Under the pieces are notes generated by a model. The model worked only from the letters and a program-made list of their open reading frames with translations, was not told the origin of the DNA and did no database searches. The position numbers and the translations under genes are program-made. Below, piece after piece: positions 9,210 through 16,814 of a stretch of 64,000 bases of DNA (position 1 is its first letter; each line of letters starts with the position of its first letter). Source of the stretch: Providencia manganoxydans (GTDB taxonomy: Bacteria > Pseudomonadota > Gammaproteobacteria > Enterobacterales > Enterobacteriaceae); NCBI RefSeq assembly GCF_016618195.1, contig NZ_CP067099.1:1178001-1242000 (forward strand), read 5' to 3'.

Positions 9210-9220
9210 AACTTATCCTA

Positions 9221-9556
9221 CTATTTCGCGATGATCTCACCTTTTGGGTGAGAGAGATGGAAGTCATCAAAAAAGGTATAGCTACCCGGTTTTAGAGGAG
9301 CAATAACCACAACAGAACTGGCACCCGGTGCAAGCACTTTTTCTTTACGCAATTGGGTACTTTCAAATTCAGCGGGTTCAGATCCGGTATTGGTGATTTT
9401 TATTCGAATGATGGTCTTAGCCGGAACCTCAAGTACCCTCGGGATCAAATCACCATTTTTCATTTCTAATTCAACAGTAAATTTTTCAGCAGCAAAAACC
9501 GTATTCGGTATTAGCGTTGAAAAAAACAATAGGGTAAGACCTAGTAGTGTTTTCAT
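9221..9556 (-). CDS. Periplasmic cupredoxin-like protein of the iron operon
   Basis: The ATG at 9556 gives 111 residues with a clean signal peptide ending FAA-EKF. A longer frame would read into ERIC sequence and put 28 unlikely residues ahead of the signal. The mature part is a single beta-sandwich with the PAKTIIRIKITNTGSEPAEFES and LKPGSYTFFDDFHLSHPKG segments typical of the EfeO N-terminal cupredoxin domain and of FtrB. In the usual EfeO this domain is fused to M75. Here it is a separate gene between P19 and FTR1. It may bind copper or iron and serve in Fe(II) oxidation or delivery. Confidence 0.82.
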   Translation of the reverse strand: MKTLLGLTLLFFSTLIPNTVFAAEKFTVELEMKNGDLIPRVLEVPAKTIIRIKITNTGSEPAEFESTQLRKEKVLAPGASSVVVIAPLKPGSYTFFDDFHLSHPKGEIIAK

Positions 9557-9582
9557 TGTGTTGGCTCTAATCATTAACCATA

Positions 9583-9708
9583 TATACTCGTCATACTTCA
9601 AGTTGCAGTGTTGTTGACTGCGCTCACTCGCGCCAGTCACATACTTATGTATGCTCCTAGCGACTCATTCGCTTGTCGCCTAACTGCACCTCGAATTATT
9701 TAGAGTAT
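9583..9708. repeat. ERIC element copy 2 (first of a tandem triplet)
   Basis: A full-length copy from TATACTCGTCATACTTCAAG to TCGAATTATTTAGAGTAT, with the core GCGCCAGTCACATACTTATG. It begins 27 bases upstream of the cupredoxin start, so it is in the leader of that gene. Confidence 0.93.
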
Positions 9709-9709
9709 C

Positions 9710-9847
9710 TACTCGTCATACTTCAAGTTGCAGCGCTTTTCGTTAAAATATGGTGACTTCGCTCACTCGCGCCAGTCACATACTTATGTATGCTCCTAGC
9801 GACTCATTCTCTTGTCGCCTAACTGCACCTTGAATTATTTAGAGTAT
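9710..9847. repeat. ERIC element copy 3 (tandem)
   Basis: A full copy with an internal insert containing GCTTTTCGTTAAAATATGG that is absent from copy 2. It starts two bases after copy 2 ends. Its unit length of about 139 bp matches the distance to copy 4, which suggests that copies 3 and 4 arose by duplication. Confidence 0.93.
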
Positions 9848-9848
9848 C

Positions 9849-9980
9849 TACTCGTCATACTTCAAGTTGCAGCGCTTTTCGTTAAAATATGGTGACTTCG
9901 CTCATTCGCGCCAGTTACATACTTTGTATGCTCCTAGCGACTTAATCGCTTGTCACCTAGTTGCACCTTGAATTATTTAG
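9849..9980. repeat. ERIC element copy 4 (tandem)
   Basis: Nearly identical to copy 3 over its first half, including the same insert, with a few point changes and a two-base loss in the ATACTTATG core. It ends 18 bases before the P19 stop codon. Together copies 2-4 fill the P19-cupredoxin gap. Confidence 0.92.
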
Positions 9981-9998
9981 CTAAAGTATGACTCATAT

Positions 9999-10556
9999 TT
10001 AGTAACTGCCTTTACGCCCTACACCTGCATAATCAAATTCCCATGATACTTCAAAGGGCTTGAACCATGGCGCAACACCTGTTTCTTTATCAATATGACG
10101 ACCGAAAACAGCTTGTTTATTGTGTGATGGTGGTGAGATCTTATAGGTCACACGATACTGGCCATTGCCGTCGAGTTTGATGTTTTCACCATAGTGAGGC
10201 CCATCGCTGGCAACCATTGGCATAAATGTACCGGTTTGGGTTTGTGGTTTATCACCGAGTTTAGTCACGGTGTATTCGATGCTGAGATAAGGGATCCAAT
10301 CACCTTCAGCGAAGCCATTCGGATTATCTTCAACGGCGTGAATATCTGCTTCTAAATGGATGTCAGCTTTATCGGCAGAAAGATGTGATATTGCGTGATG
10401 TCCTTCTTCGGTATCCATTGTGATAGGTTGTAGATAAACACCTTGGATTTCCATTCCATTTTTAATGATGGGTTGACCCAGTGGATATTCTTGAGCAAAA
10501 GCCGTGATTGAAAACAAAGCTAAACTCGAAACAGCAGCCTTATAAACGAGTCTCAT
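9999..10556 (-). CDS. P19/Tpd-family periplasmic high-affinity iron transport protein
   Basis: From the ATG at 10556 (AAGGAC site upstream) this is 185 residues with a signal peptide ending ITAFA-QEY. The earlier ATG at 10604 would begin inside the Fur box and is rejected. The mature domain resembles P19/FetP/FtrA: EYPLGQPIIKNGMEIQGVYLQPI near the start, the Met/His segment MDTEEGHHAISHLSADKADIHLEADIHA with metal-ligand His residues, and HYGENIKLDGNGQY. P19 proteins bind Cu and Fe as dimers and feed FTR1 permeases. It is the first gene of the iron operon and carries a strong Fur box. Confidence 0.9.
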   Translation of the reverse strand: MRLVYKAAVSSLALFSITAFAQEYPLGQPIIKNGMEIQGVYLQPITMDTEEGHHAISHLSADKADIHLEADIHAVEDNPNGFAEGDWIPYLSIEYTVTKLGDKPQTQTGTFMPMVASDGPHYGENIKLDGNGQYRVTYKISPPSHNKQAVFGRHIDKETGVAPWFKPFEVSWEFDYAGVGRKGSY

Positions 10557-10589
10557 TATTTTGTCCTTACCATTATTTATTATAGGAAC

Positions 10590-10608
10590 GCCAATGATAA
10601 TCATTATT
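10590..10608 (-). promoter_or_regulatory. Fur box upstream of the iron operon
   Basis: The 19-mer GCCAATGATAATCATTATT matches the Fur consensus GATAATGATAATCATTATC at 16 of 19 positions. On the minus strand it follows a TTGAAC-like -35 (10618-10623) by the right distance to cover the -10 region. It lies 34 bases upstream of the P19 start, so iron repression of the whole operon is expected. Confidence 0.85.
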
Positions 10609-10824
10609 ATTCCAGCTGTTCAAGTTAAACTTTAAGCTTGAAAATTTCATTTATCGCCAAATATATGAAAAGTTTTAAAAAAATAGTTAATGTAGAGAAG
10701 TTATTATTTTTAGCAAATTATCTTTATCAGCCAAAAATATTTATCGGAGAAATCTCTGGTCGTGATAGATTGGTTGAAATTAATTTATCACCATTTTGAA
10801 TACTTATCTTTAAGGGGGTTAGGT

Positions 10825-11754
10825 ATGCAAAAACGTTATCTGGATTGCAGTGCTTCTGAAATATCACAGCTCAGTAAAAAAGCTTTATTAGAAGCAATCA
10901 AAGGTAGTGAGGGGAGGTTATTGGTTTCTGAAACAATAGGTACCATCCAACCTGTTTTAATGAATGTCACCAATGCAGAGCTTGCAGCAAGTCAAGGGGC
11001 AGATATTTTATTATTAAATATCTTCGATGTGGATAATCCTGTTATTCAAGGACTGCCCGTTGATACGGCACCTCAAGACATTATTCGTACGTTAAAACAC
11101 CTCACAGGCCGCACAATAGGCGTTAATTTAGAACCCGTACCGGCAGGTTTTTATAATCCTAATCAGGATGCGCAATGGCAAATCTCTGAAGGGCGTTTAG
11201 CCACAGTTAAAAATGCTATCAAATTAAAAGAGATGGGCGTAGATATTATTGTGCTAACCGGCAACCCCGGTAATGGTGTGACCAATCAAGAAATCAATCA
11301 GAGTTTAAAAGAGTTAAAAGCGGCTGTTGGCGATGAAGTAGTATTGATTACAGGTAAAATGCATGCTGCTGGGGTATTAAATGCATCGGCAGAGCAACTG
11401 ATCACTGAAAGTGATATTCGTTGTTTTATTGATAGTGGTGCCGATGTGATTTTATTACCAGCACCGGGTACTGTTCCGGGCATCTCTGCTGAATTTGTGC
11501 AAAAAATGGTTGCTTACTGCCATTCACAAGGTGTGTTGACGATGACGGCAATTGGTACTTCACAAGAGGGTGCTGATTTACAAACTATTCGTCAAATTGC
11601 CTTGATGTGTAAAATGGCGGGCACTGATTTACACCATATTGGTGATTCAGGGTATAACGGCATCGCTTTACCTGAAAATATTTTAAATTATGGCATTGTA
11701 ATCCGCGGGGTGAGGCATACCTATTCACGAATTGCTCGCTCCATTAATCGTTAA
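10825..11754 (+). CDS. TIM-barrel-like protein of unknown function
   Basis: The ATG at 10825 has an AGGGG site and gives 309 residues. The upstream in-frame GTG at 10762 would add 21 unconvincing residues. The chain alternates short strands and helices, with Gly-rich loops after strands as in a (beta/alpha)8 barrel: GVNLEPVP, VLTGNPGNGVT, ITGKMHAAGV, LLPAPGTVPGI, AIGTSQEGAD and HIGDSGYNGIALPENI. It has no signal peptide and looks cytosolic. I recognise it as a conserved family without a firm function, so no substrate is proposed. It is divergent from the Fur-controlled operon and stands alone before a strong hairpin. Confidence 0.75.
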   Translation: MQKRYLDCSASEISQLSKKALLEAIKGSEGRLLVSETIGTIQPVLMNVTNAELAASQGADILLLNIFDVDNPVIQGLPVDTAPQDIIRTLKHLTGRTIGVNLEPVPAGFYNPNQDAQWQISEGRLATVKNAIKLKEMGVDIIVLTGNPGNGVTNQEINQSLKELKAAVGDEVVLITGKMHAAGVLNASAEQLITESDIRCFIDSGADVILLPAPGTVPGISAEFVQKMVAYCHSQGVLTMTAIGTSQEGADLQTIRQIALMCKMAGTDLHHIGDSGYNGIALPENILNYGIVIRGVRHTYSRIARSINR

Positions 11755-11760
11755 TTTATG

Positions 11761-11794
11761 CGCAGAAAGCGATTTATTAAAATCGCTTTCTGCG
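11761..11794. terminator. Strong hairpin between convergent genes, probable terminator
   Basis: A perfect 15-bp stem (CGCAGAAAGCGATTT and its complement) around an ATTA loop, seven bases after the barrel gene stop and 21 bases before the end of the aspartic-protease gene. The T tract is very short on either strand, so termination efficiency is uncertain. Confidence 0.6.
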
Positions 11795-11814
11795 TTAGAA
11801 ATCTAATTAATCAA

Positions 11815-13011
11815 TTAAAAATGAATGTTTATTAACTTGCCTTGGCGGTTTATCACTAATTCCACTTGTCCTTTAGGTAAAGTGTCAATAAGCTTTTTAA
11901 CTTTAGTGACAGCATTTGCTGGATATTTTATACCATTGATACTAATTAATATATCACCATTTTTAAGTGAAAACTCTGAAGTGACCTTTTCGTTGTTATA
12001 GAATATTTCGATTTGGTTATTGTAAGATCTAAAGTTTATGTTTCGGTTTTTTTTTAAATTAATTTTTTGGGTTGTTACCATATTATAACAGAATAACATC
12101 TTATTTGGTGATAGCAGATATTTATCAAAAGATTCAAGTGTTGACATTCCTATTGCATAGGAATCATTATTAGTGATGTGAAACTCTTTGTCATAAAAAT
12201 CACTATTATTGAATTGAAATTGTTTTATTTTATAATTTTTGTTATTGTTTTTAACAATACCTGAAAATTCTATAGAAATATTGTTATTAAAACTTTCAAC
12301 TGGTTCTAGGACAGCGTTGGTTTTATTGTTATTAATATACTCGATAAGCTCATTAGAGATATAATTTGAGCTAGAGCCAGTATCGAGTTTTGTTGATACA
12401 TATATATCATCATCAAAGTAAGTACGGAAATAAGGGGAACCGAAGGTATAATCATCATATGGGCTACATTGCTGATACTCACTAATTGGTGGTGGGTTGT
12501 CATAGATAGTGAGTATTTTATTTTTCCTATCAATCTCCCAGTTTAACTGTCTAAATATATCAACGCCTAAAATCCCCGAAATATTCTCACCGGTCGCTTG
12601 TGATAATAAACTCAGATCATCTGTCACCCAAAATTCACCTCCATCAAAATACTTAGTTCCAATAGAAAAAGGAATAGGGTGAACAAAGTTAATTTGCTCT
12701 AATTTTTTTTGACCACTTACGGTGTTAACAGTATTGAAATATTTATAATAGAGCTTAGGAAGCTCATTCATATTTTTTGTAAGTTTGCTTGCTAAGTTTT
12801 TATCTATTATTGAGGAGGATGAACCGGTATCTAGCATGAAAGTATATTTCTTCCCTTTGATTAATATGGGAACTAAAATATATTCCACATATTGATTTTT
12901 AAATGAGTGTACTAATATGGGAGCATTTTTTTTAGGAAGGTTAACACACCCTGATAATAGTAATGTCACAACTAAAATCGTTTTTTTAGAGATAAATAGT
13001 CTTGGGGTCAT
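11815..13011 (-). CDS. Lipoprotein with two retropepsin-like aspartic protease lobes and a C-terminal PDZ domain
   Basis: This 398-residue protein starts with a signal sequence and lipobox LLSGC (Cys22). Two aspartic-protease signatures follow: MLDTGSSSS with the catalytic-type Asp at residue 61, and KLDTGSSSN at residue 210. Each lobe has a later hydrophobic motif (GILGVDIF near 147, AIGMSTLESF near 297). The last 50 or so residues (LKNGDILISINGIKY...VKKLIDTLPKGQVELVINRQGK) are a PDZ-like half. Retropepsins normally carry one DTG per chain and dimerise, so two in one chain suggest a single-chain pseudo-dimer. The gene is AT-rich with many Asn and Ile codons and looks acquired. The substrate is unknown. 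Confidence 0.85.
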   Translation of the reverse strand: MTPRLFISKKTILVVTLLLSGCVNLPKKNAPILVHSFKNQYVEYILVPILIKGKKYTFMLDTGSSSSIIDKNLASKLTKNMNELPKLYYKYFNTVNTVSGQKKLEQINFVHPIPFSIGTKYFDGGEFWVTDDLSLLSQATGENISGILGVDIFRQLNWEIDRKNKILTIYDNPPPISEYQQCSPYDDYTFGSPYFRTYFDDDIYVSTKLDTGSSSNYISNELIEYINNNKTNAVLEPVESFNNNISIEFSGIVKNNNKNYKIKQFQFNNSDFYDKEFHITNNDSYAIGMSTLESFDKYLLSPNKMLFCYNMVTTQKINLKKNRNINFRSYNNQIEIFYNNEKVTSEFSLKNGDILISINGIKYPANAVTKVKKLIDTLPKGQVELVINRQGKLINIHF

Positions 13012-13282
13012 TATATTAGATACCTAATGTATTATATTTGATGGTTTTTTATAAATTGAAATTCGTTATATCAATAGGAATATCTATAAACAATAAACGA
13101 ATAGTTAACAAACTATATAAGATGCTGTTTTTATTTTAATAATCAATCTAATAGACGTTTATATTTTAAGTTATAGATATAAAACAAATGACTAATTTAG
13201 TGGCCAATGCTGGGTGATACTTAGTCAGTAGCTTGATGAATGCCTGCTGATTAGAACTTCTCTAATGATAAAACGGTCATAG

Positions 13283-14242
13283 TTAAGATGATGACTTGTT
13301 AATATTATCGCTATAACTAATATTGTTTTCGGATTCTGGTTCAAGCCAATTAATTAATAAAATCAAACCTATAGCTATAGGGATGATAGAAAGTAATAAT
13401 AAGCCTAAAGCCCATGAAGGGGGGAGAATTGAAGACAAAAATACCCATAACATAAAACAAATACCTAAAATGGTGATGGTGAAAATGATGCCATTCATGT
13501 TTTCTGACTTTCTCTTTGATGGAGAGAATTCAAATGTCTTTGGATCTACATCGAGTTTAGTAAAGACATGTTGGTTGATTTTCATGTTAGGAATTCTTGC
13601 TAACCCTTTAAGTATAGTTTTCAGCATCAATTTTCTTTTTTCTATTGGAGATAATGGTGAGCCATTAATCCAATTTTCGATGGGTAACTTATATTTCTTA
13701 CTCTCATTAAGTGTGTTTTTATATTTAAAAACAAGATAATCAGGTCGATATCTACCACCTGTTTCGATATGCGCAACATATTCTGGGCAGATGTTTTCCC
13801 AGAGTATTTCAACGTTCATTTTTGGGGAGGGAACACAAATAAATCTAAATCCGTCATTATCTATTGAGCAATAGCCAACAGTTTTATTAAATCGTTTTAA
13901 TAGAGTATAAAATGAAACTAATAGAATCGTCTCAATGGCGATAAACAGTATTTTTTCTAAGATGACTTCCCATAGAATGAAGGACGTTAAGGCACATATC
14001 AAAGCACAAAATAGCCATATAAAATAAACAGATGTTTGATTGCCATAGCCAACTATTGTGTTTATAGGGAGTTTCAGCGCATTTGGTAAGGGATAAATTA
14101 TCGTTTCGACGTTAGCATAATGGTTATTATCGTTAGTTATATTTCTGTTGCTGCTAACACTATCAACACTAAAAGAGACATGGCTGTTATCGTTATATCT
14201 ATTTCGGCTGCGCTTCTTGCTCTTACTCTTATTTTTCTTCAT
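13283..14242 (-). CDS. Unknown membrane protein with basic N-terminus
   Basis: This 319-residue protein has a very basic start (KKNKSKSKKRSRNR) and a Ser/Asn-rich linker. Two hydrophobic segments lie at about residues 72-110. A soluble middle of about 130 residues contains ICPEYVAHIETGGRYRPDYLVFKYK, and two more hydrophobic segments lie at about 250-295. I do not recognise the family. The middle part could be a PH-like domain of the kind found in other YcxB-type membrane proteins, but this is a guess. It is AT-rich like its neighbour, and 270 bases without a gene separate the two. Confidence 0.65.
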   Translation of the reverse strand: MKKNKSKSKKRSRNRYNDNSHVSFSVDSVSSNRNITNDNNHYANVETIIYPLPNALKLPINTIVGYGNQTSVYFIWLFCALICALTSFILWEVILEKILFIAIETILLVSFYTLLKRFNKTVGYCSIDNDGFRFICVPSPKMNVEILWENICPEYVAHIETGGRYRPDYLVFKYKNTLNESKKYKLPIENWINGSPLSPIEKRKLMLKTILKGLARIPNMKINQHVFTKLDVDPKTFEFSPSKRKSENMNGIIFTITILGICFMLWVFLSSILPPSWALGLLLLSIIPIAIGLILLINWLEPESENNISYSDNINKSSS

Positions 14243-14479
14243 TTTTGGTAGTTAATATTTGGTGTTAGTAGTTCTAATGACTGGAGAATAATAGCATAAG
14301 TGAAATTTTATAACGATAAATAACAAAATATTCATAAGTTTGTTCTTATGGCCGTAAAATCTTCAAGATAGAACGTATGATATGAAGAAATGCAGGTTTA
14401 TCGCTAAAAATTTGTACAATTTCCGCTATACTTCAGGTAAAATCTCGCCCATTTTTTAAAACAATAAAAGAAGTGAGCT

Positions 14480-15814
14480 ATGTCGCAAAATACTAATGCG
14501 GTGCCAAAAATTGGTTTCGTTTCCCTCGGCTGTCCAAAAAACCTTGTCGATTCTGAACGTATCTTGACCGAGCTACGCACAGATGGCTATCAAGTTGTTC
14601 CAAGTTATGATGATGCTGATTTAGTCATTGTGAATACCTGTGGTTTTATCGATAGTGCGGTACAAGAATCGCTGGAAGCGATTGGCGAAGCATTAAATGA
14701 AAACGGCAAAGTGATTGTGACAGGTTGTCTTGGCGCAAAAGAAAATCAAATTCGCGAAGTCCATCCAAAAGTTCTTGAGATTACTGGACCTCATAGTTAT
14801 GAACAGGTTCTAAATCATGTTCATCATTATGTACCAAAGCCTGAGCACGACCCATTTTTTAGTTTAGTCCCTGAACAAGGGGTGAAGCTAACACCGAAGC
14901 ATTATGCTTACTTAAAAATATCGGAAGGCTGTAATCACCGTTGTACTTTCTGCATCATCCCTTCTATGCGGGGCGATTTAGATAGCCGTGAAATTGGTGA
15001 TGTATTAAATGAAGCAAAACGTCTTGTTGCGTCTGGTGTTAAAGAGTTATTAGTTATTTCACAAGATACCTCTGCTTATGGTGTGGATGTCAAACACCGT
15101 ACCGGTTTTTGGGATGGCAAGCCAGTGAAAACCAGTATGGTTGGTTTATGTGAGCAGTTAGCATCAATGGGTGTTTGGGTTCGTTTGCATTATGTCTATC
15201 CATATCCACATGTTGATGATGTGATCCCTTTGATGGCCGAAGGCAAAGTGCTTCCTTATTTGGATATTCCATTACAACACGCTAGCCCTAAAATTTTAAA
15301 ACTAATGAAACGTCCTGGTGCAGTAGAAAGAACCTTAGAGCGTATCAAACGTTGGCGTGAAATCTGTCCTGAATTAACCTTGCGTTCTACCTTTATTGTT
15401 GGTTTTCCTGGGGAAACTGAGGAAGATTTCCAAATGCTGCTCGATTTTTTACAAGAAGCTCGCCTTGATCGCGTTGGTTGTTTTAAATATAGCCCAGTAG
15501 AAGGTGCGAAAGCGAATGAGCTTGCTGATCAAGTTCCTGAAGAGATTAAAGAGGAACGCTATCATCGTTTTATGCAGCTCCAGCAACAAATTTCTACACA
15601 AAGATTACAAGAGAAAATCGGTCGTCAGCTACCTGTTATCATTGATGAAGTTGACGAGGAAGGGGCGGTTGGACGTAGTATGGCTGATGCCCCAGAAATT
15701 GATGGCATGGTTTACTTAAATGGTGAATTTGATGTCAAACCTGGGGACGTAGTTAATGTACTGATTGAGCATGCTGATGAGTATGACCTTTGGGGTACAA
15801 TTGTTACTGAATAA
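14480..15814 (+). CDS. rimO: RimO, ribosomal protein S12 methylthiotransferase
   Basis: At 444 residues this is full length for RimO, which adds a methylthio group to Asp88 of ribosomal protein S12 using two [4Fe-4S] clusters. The N-terminal UPF0004 domain has its three Cys at 18, 54 and 83. The radical-SAM CxxxCxxC motif is CNHRCTFC at 151-158. A TRAM domain forms the last 70 or so residues. It starts at an ATG with an AGAAGTGAG site and ends before a clear terminator, so it is monocistronic. Confidence 0.97.
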   Translation: MSQNTNAVPKIGFVSLGCPKNLVDSERILTELRTDGYQVVPSYDDADLVIVNTCGFIDSAVQESLEAIGEALNENGKVIVTGCLGAKENQIREVHPKVLEITGPHSYEQVLNHVHHYVPKPEHDPFFSLVPEQGVKLTPKHYAYLKISEGCNHRCTFCIIPSMRGDLDSREIGDVLNEAKRLVASGVKELLVISQDTSAYGVDVKHRTGFWDGKPVKTSMVGLCEQLASMGVWVRLHYVYPYPHVDDVIPLMAEGKVLPYLDIPLQHASPKILKLMKRPGAVERTLERIKRWREICPELTLRSTFIVGFPGETEEDFQMLLDFLQEARLDRVGCFKYSPVEGAKANELADQVPEEIKEERYHRFMQLQQQISTQRLQEKIGRQLPVIIDEVDEEGAVGRSMADAPEIDGMVYLNGEFDVKPGDVVNVLIEHADEYDLWGTIVTE

Positions 15815-15905
15815 TATTGGTTGTGTTTTGTTCTATTTGGTTTTTAATCTGGTTGGTTAGCTAATAAATTTTATTTAACATTGCCATCTATATAAATTTG
15901 TAAAT

Positions 15906-15947
15906 AAAAGCCTGACTAATGAGTGATTAGCAGGCTTTTTTGTTTTT
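15906..15947 (+). terminator. Intrinsic terminator of rimO
   Basis: The arms GCCTG-A-CTAAT and ATTAG-CAGGC pair around GAGTG, with one bulged A and an A run/T run extending the stem. TTTTTTG TTTTTT follows on the + strand. Confidence 0.9.
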
Positions 15948-16102
15948 TATTATGGAGACTGTCTAGTTTATCAATATGTTTACTGATATTGTTCTAGATC
16001 AAAGGATAAAAATCTATTAATACATTATTTGATTTGTGATATTAAAATTTAATAAGAAATTGACATAATCACAGAATGACTTATCAATGTATAAGGATGG
16101 CT

Positions 16103-16744
16103 ATGTCTGTTGATTTATTACCTTCAGTGGTTTTATCGGGTTCAGAAGAGCTAGAAAACGCTATTTCTTCAGAACTGCTTATTTATTTTTCGAGGCAAGC
16201 GATCGAAAATGCGTTAGCTCCTACCAATGATCAAACTATCAACGCCGCTTTAATTTCACCTGATGGGGAGCCAATATGGCTAAGTGAAGGGTTAGCAAAG
16301 CCATTTGCTATGACACCTATACTCTCTACTAATTGTTCCACAGAAGCACAATTTAGATTATTTTCTCAATCAATTAAACTGCCTGATGCCTTCTATTATC
16401 TAGCGCCCGTTTTTTGTGAACATAGAAATGTGATTGCTATAGTGGCTTTTGTTTCTCAAACGGTGGATAGTACTATTTTACTTGCGTTAGTCCATTCAGT
16501 TAGCCGTGAAATTAATGAAAAAATCAAACACCATTTGTACTTACAGCGGCTTGTGTTTGAAAATCATAGCAATATTCCTCCCCGTGAGCTTAATATTCAA
16601 GAGGTCGAAAAGGCAGCCATTATTGAAGCGGCTAAAGTTTGTCATGGCAAAATTCAAGAAATGTACCAAGTTTTGAATATGGGGAGAACCACGCTTTGGC
16701 GCAAGCTAAAACAGTATGAGATTAATATTAAAGAATATAAATAA
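16103..16744 (+). CDS. DhaR-like regulator lacking the AAA+ domain (sensor domain plus Fis-type helix-turn-helix)
   Basis: The ATG at 16103 follows AAGGA by five bases and gives 213 residues. The first 150 residues resemble a GAF-type sensor. The last 50 (ELNIQEVEKAAIIEAAKVCHG...LNMGRTTLWRKLKQY) form a Fis-family helix-turn-helix of the type that ends DhaR, the activator of dihydroxyacetone kinase genes. Full DhaR is about 640 residues with GAF, PAS, AAA+ and HTH domains. Here the PAS and AAA+ parts are absent without a broken frame. It is convergent with dhaM, which supports a link to dihydroxyacetone metabolism. It could be a working short regulator or a tidy deletion relic. Confidence 0.7.
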   Translation: MSVDLLPSVVLSGSEELENAISSELLIYFSRQAIENALAPTNDQTINAALISPDGEPIWLSEGLAKPFAMTPILSTNCSTEAQFRLFSQSIKLPDAFYYLAPVFCEHRNVIAIVAFVSQTVDSTILLALVHSVSREINEKIKHHLYLQRLVFENHSNIPPRELNIQEVEKAAIIEAAKVCHGKIQEMYQVLNMGRTTLWRKLKQYEINIKEYK

Positions 16745-16767
16745 GCGAGTTATTCCATTTCATTGTT

Positions 16768-16804
16768 AACCATCAGCGGACAACGGTTTCCGCCGATGGT
16801 TTTA
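16768..16804 (+). terminator. Terminator between the DhaR-like gene and dhaM
   Basis: The arms AACCATC-A-GCGG and CCGC-C-GATGGTT pair with one internal mismatch. TTTT follows on the + strand. It lies 24 bases after the DhaR-like stop. Confidence 0.7.
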
Positions 16805-16814
16805 GTCGTTATAC

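Noticed and set aside
9557..9640. N-terminal extension of the cupredoxin gene to 9640
   Set aside because: It would translate part of ERIC copy 2 and place 28 residues before a good signal peptide.
9583..9980. Repeated units resembling a short CRISPR array
   Set aside because: The units are about 126-139 bp inverted repeats with ERIC ends and no unique spacers, and similar copies are scattered across the window.
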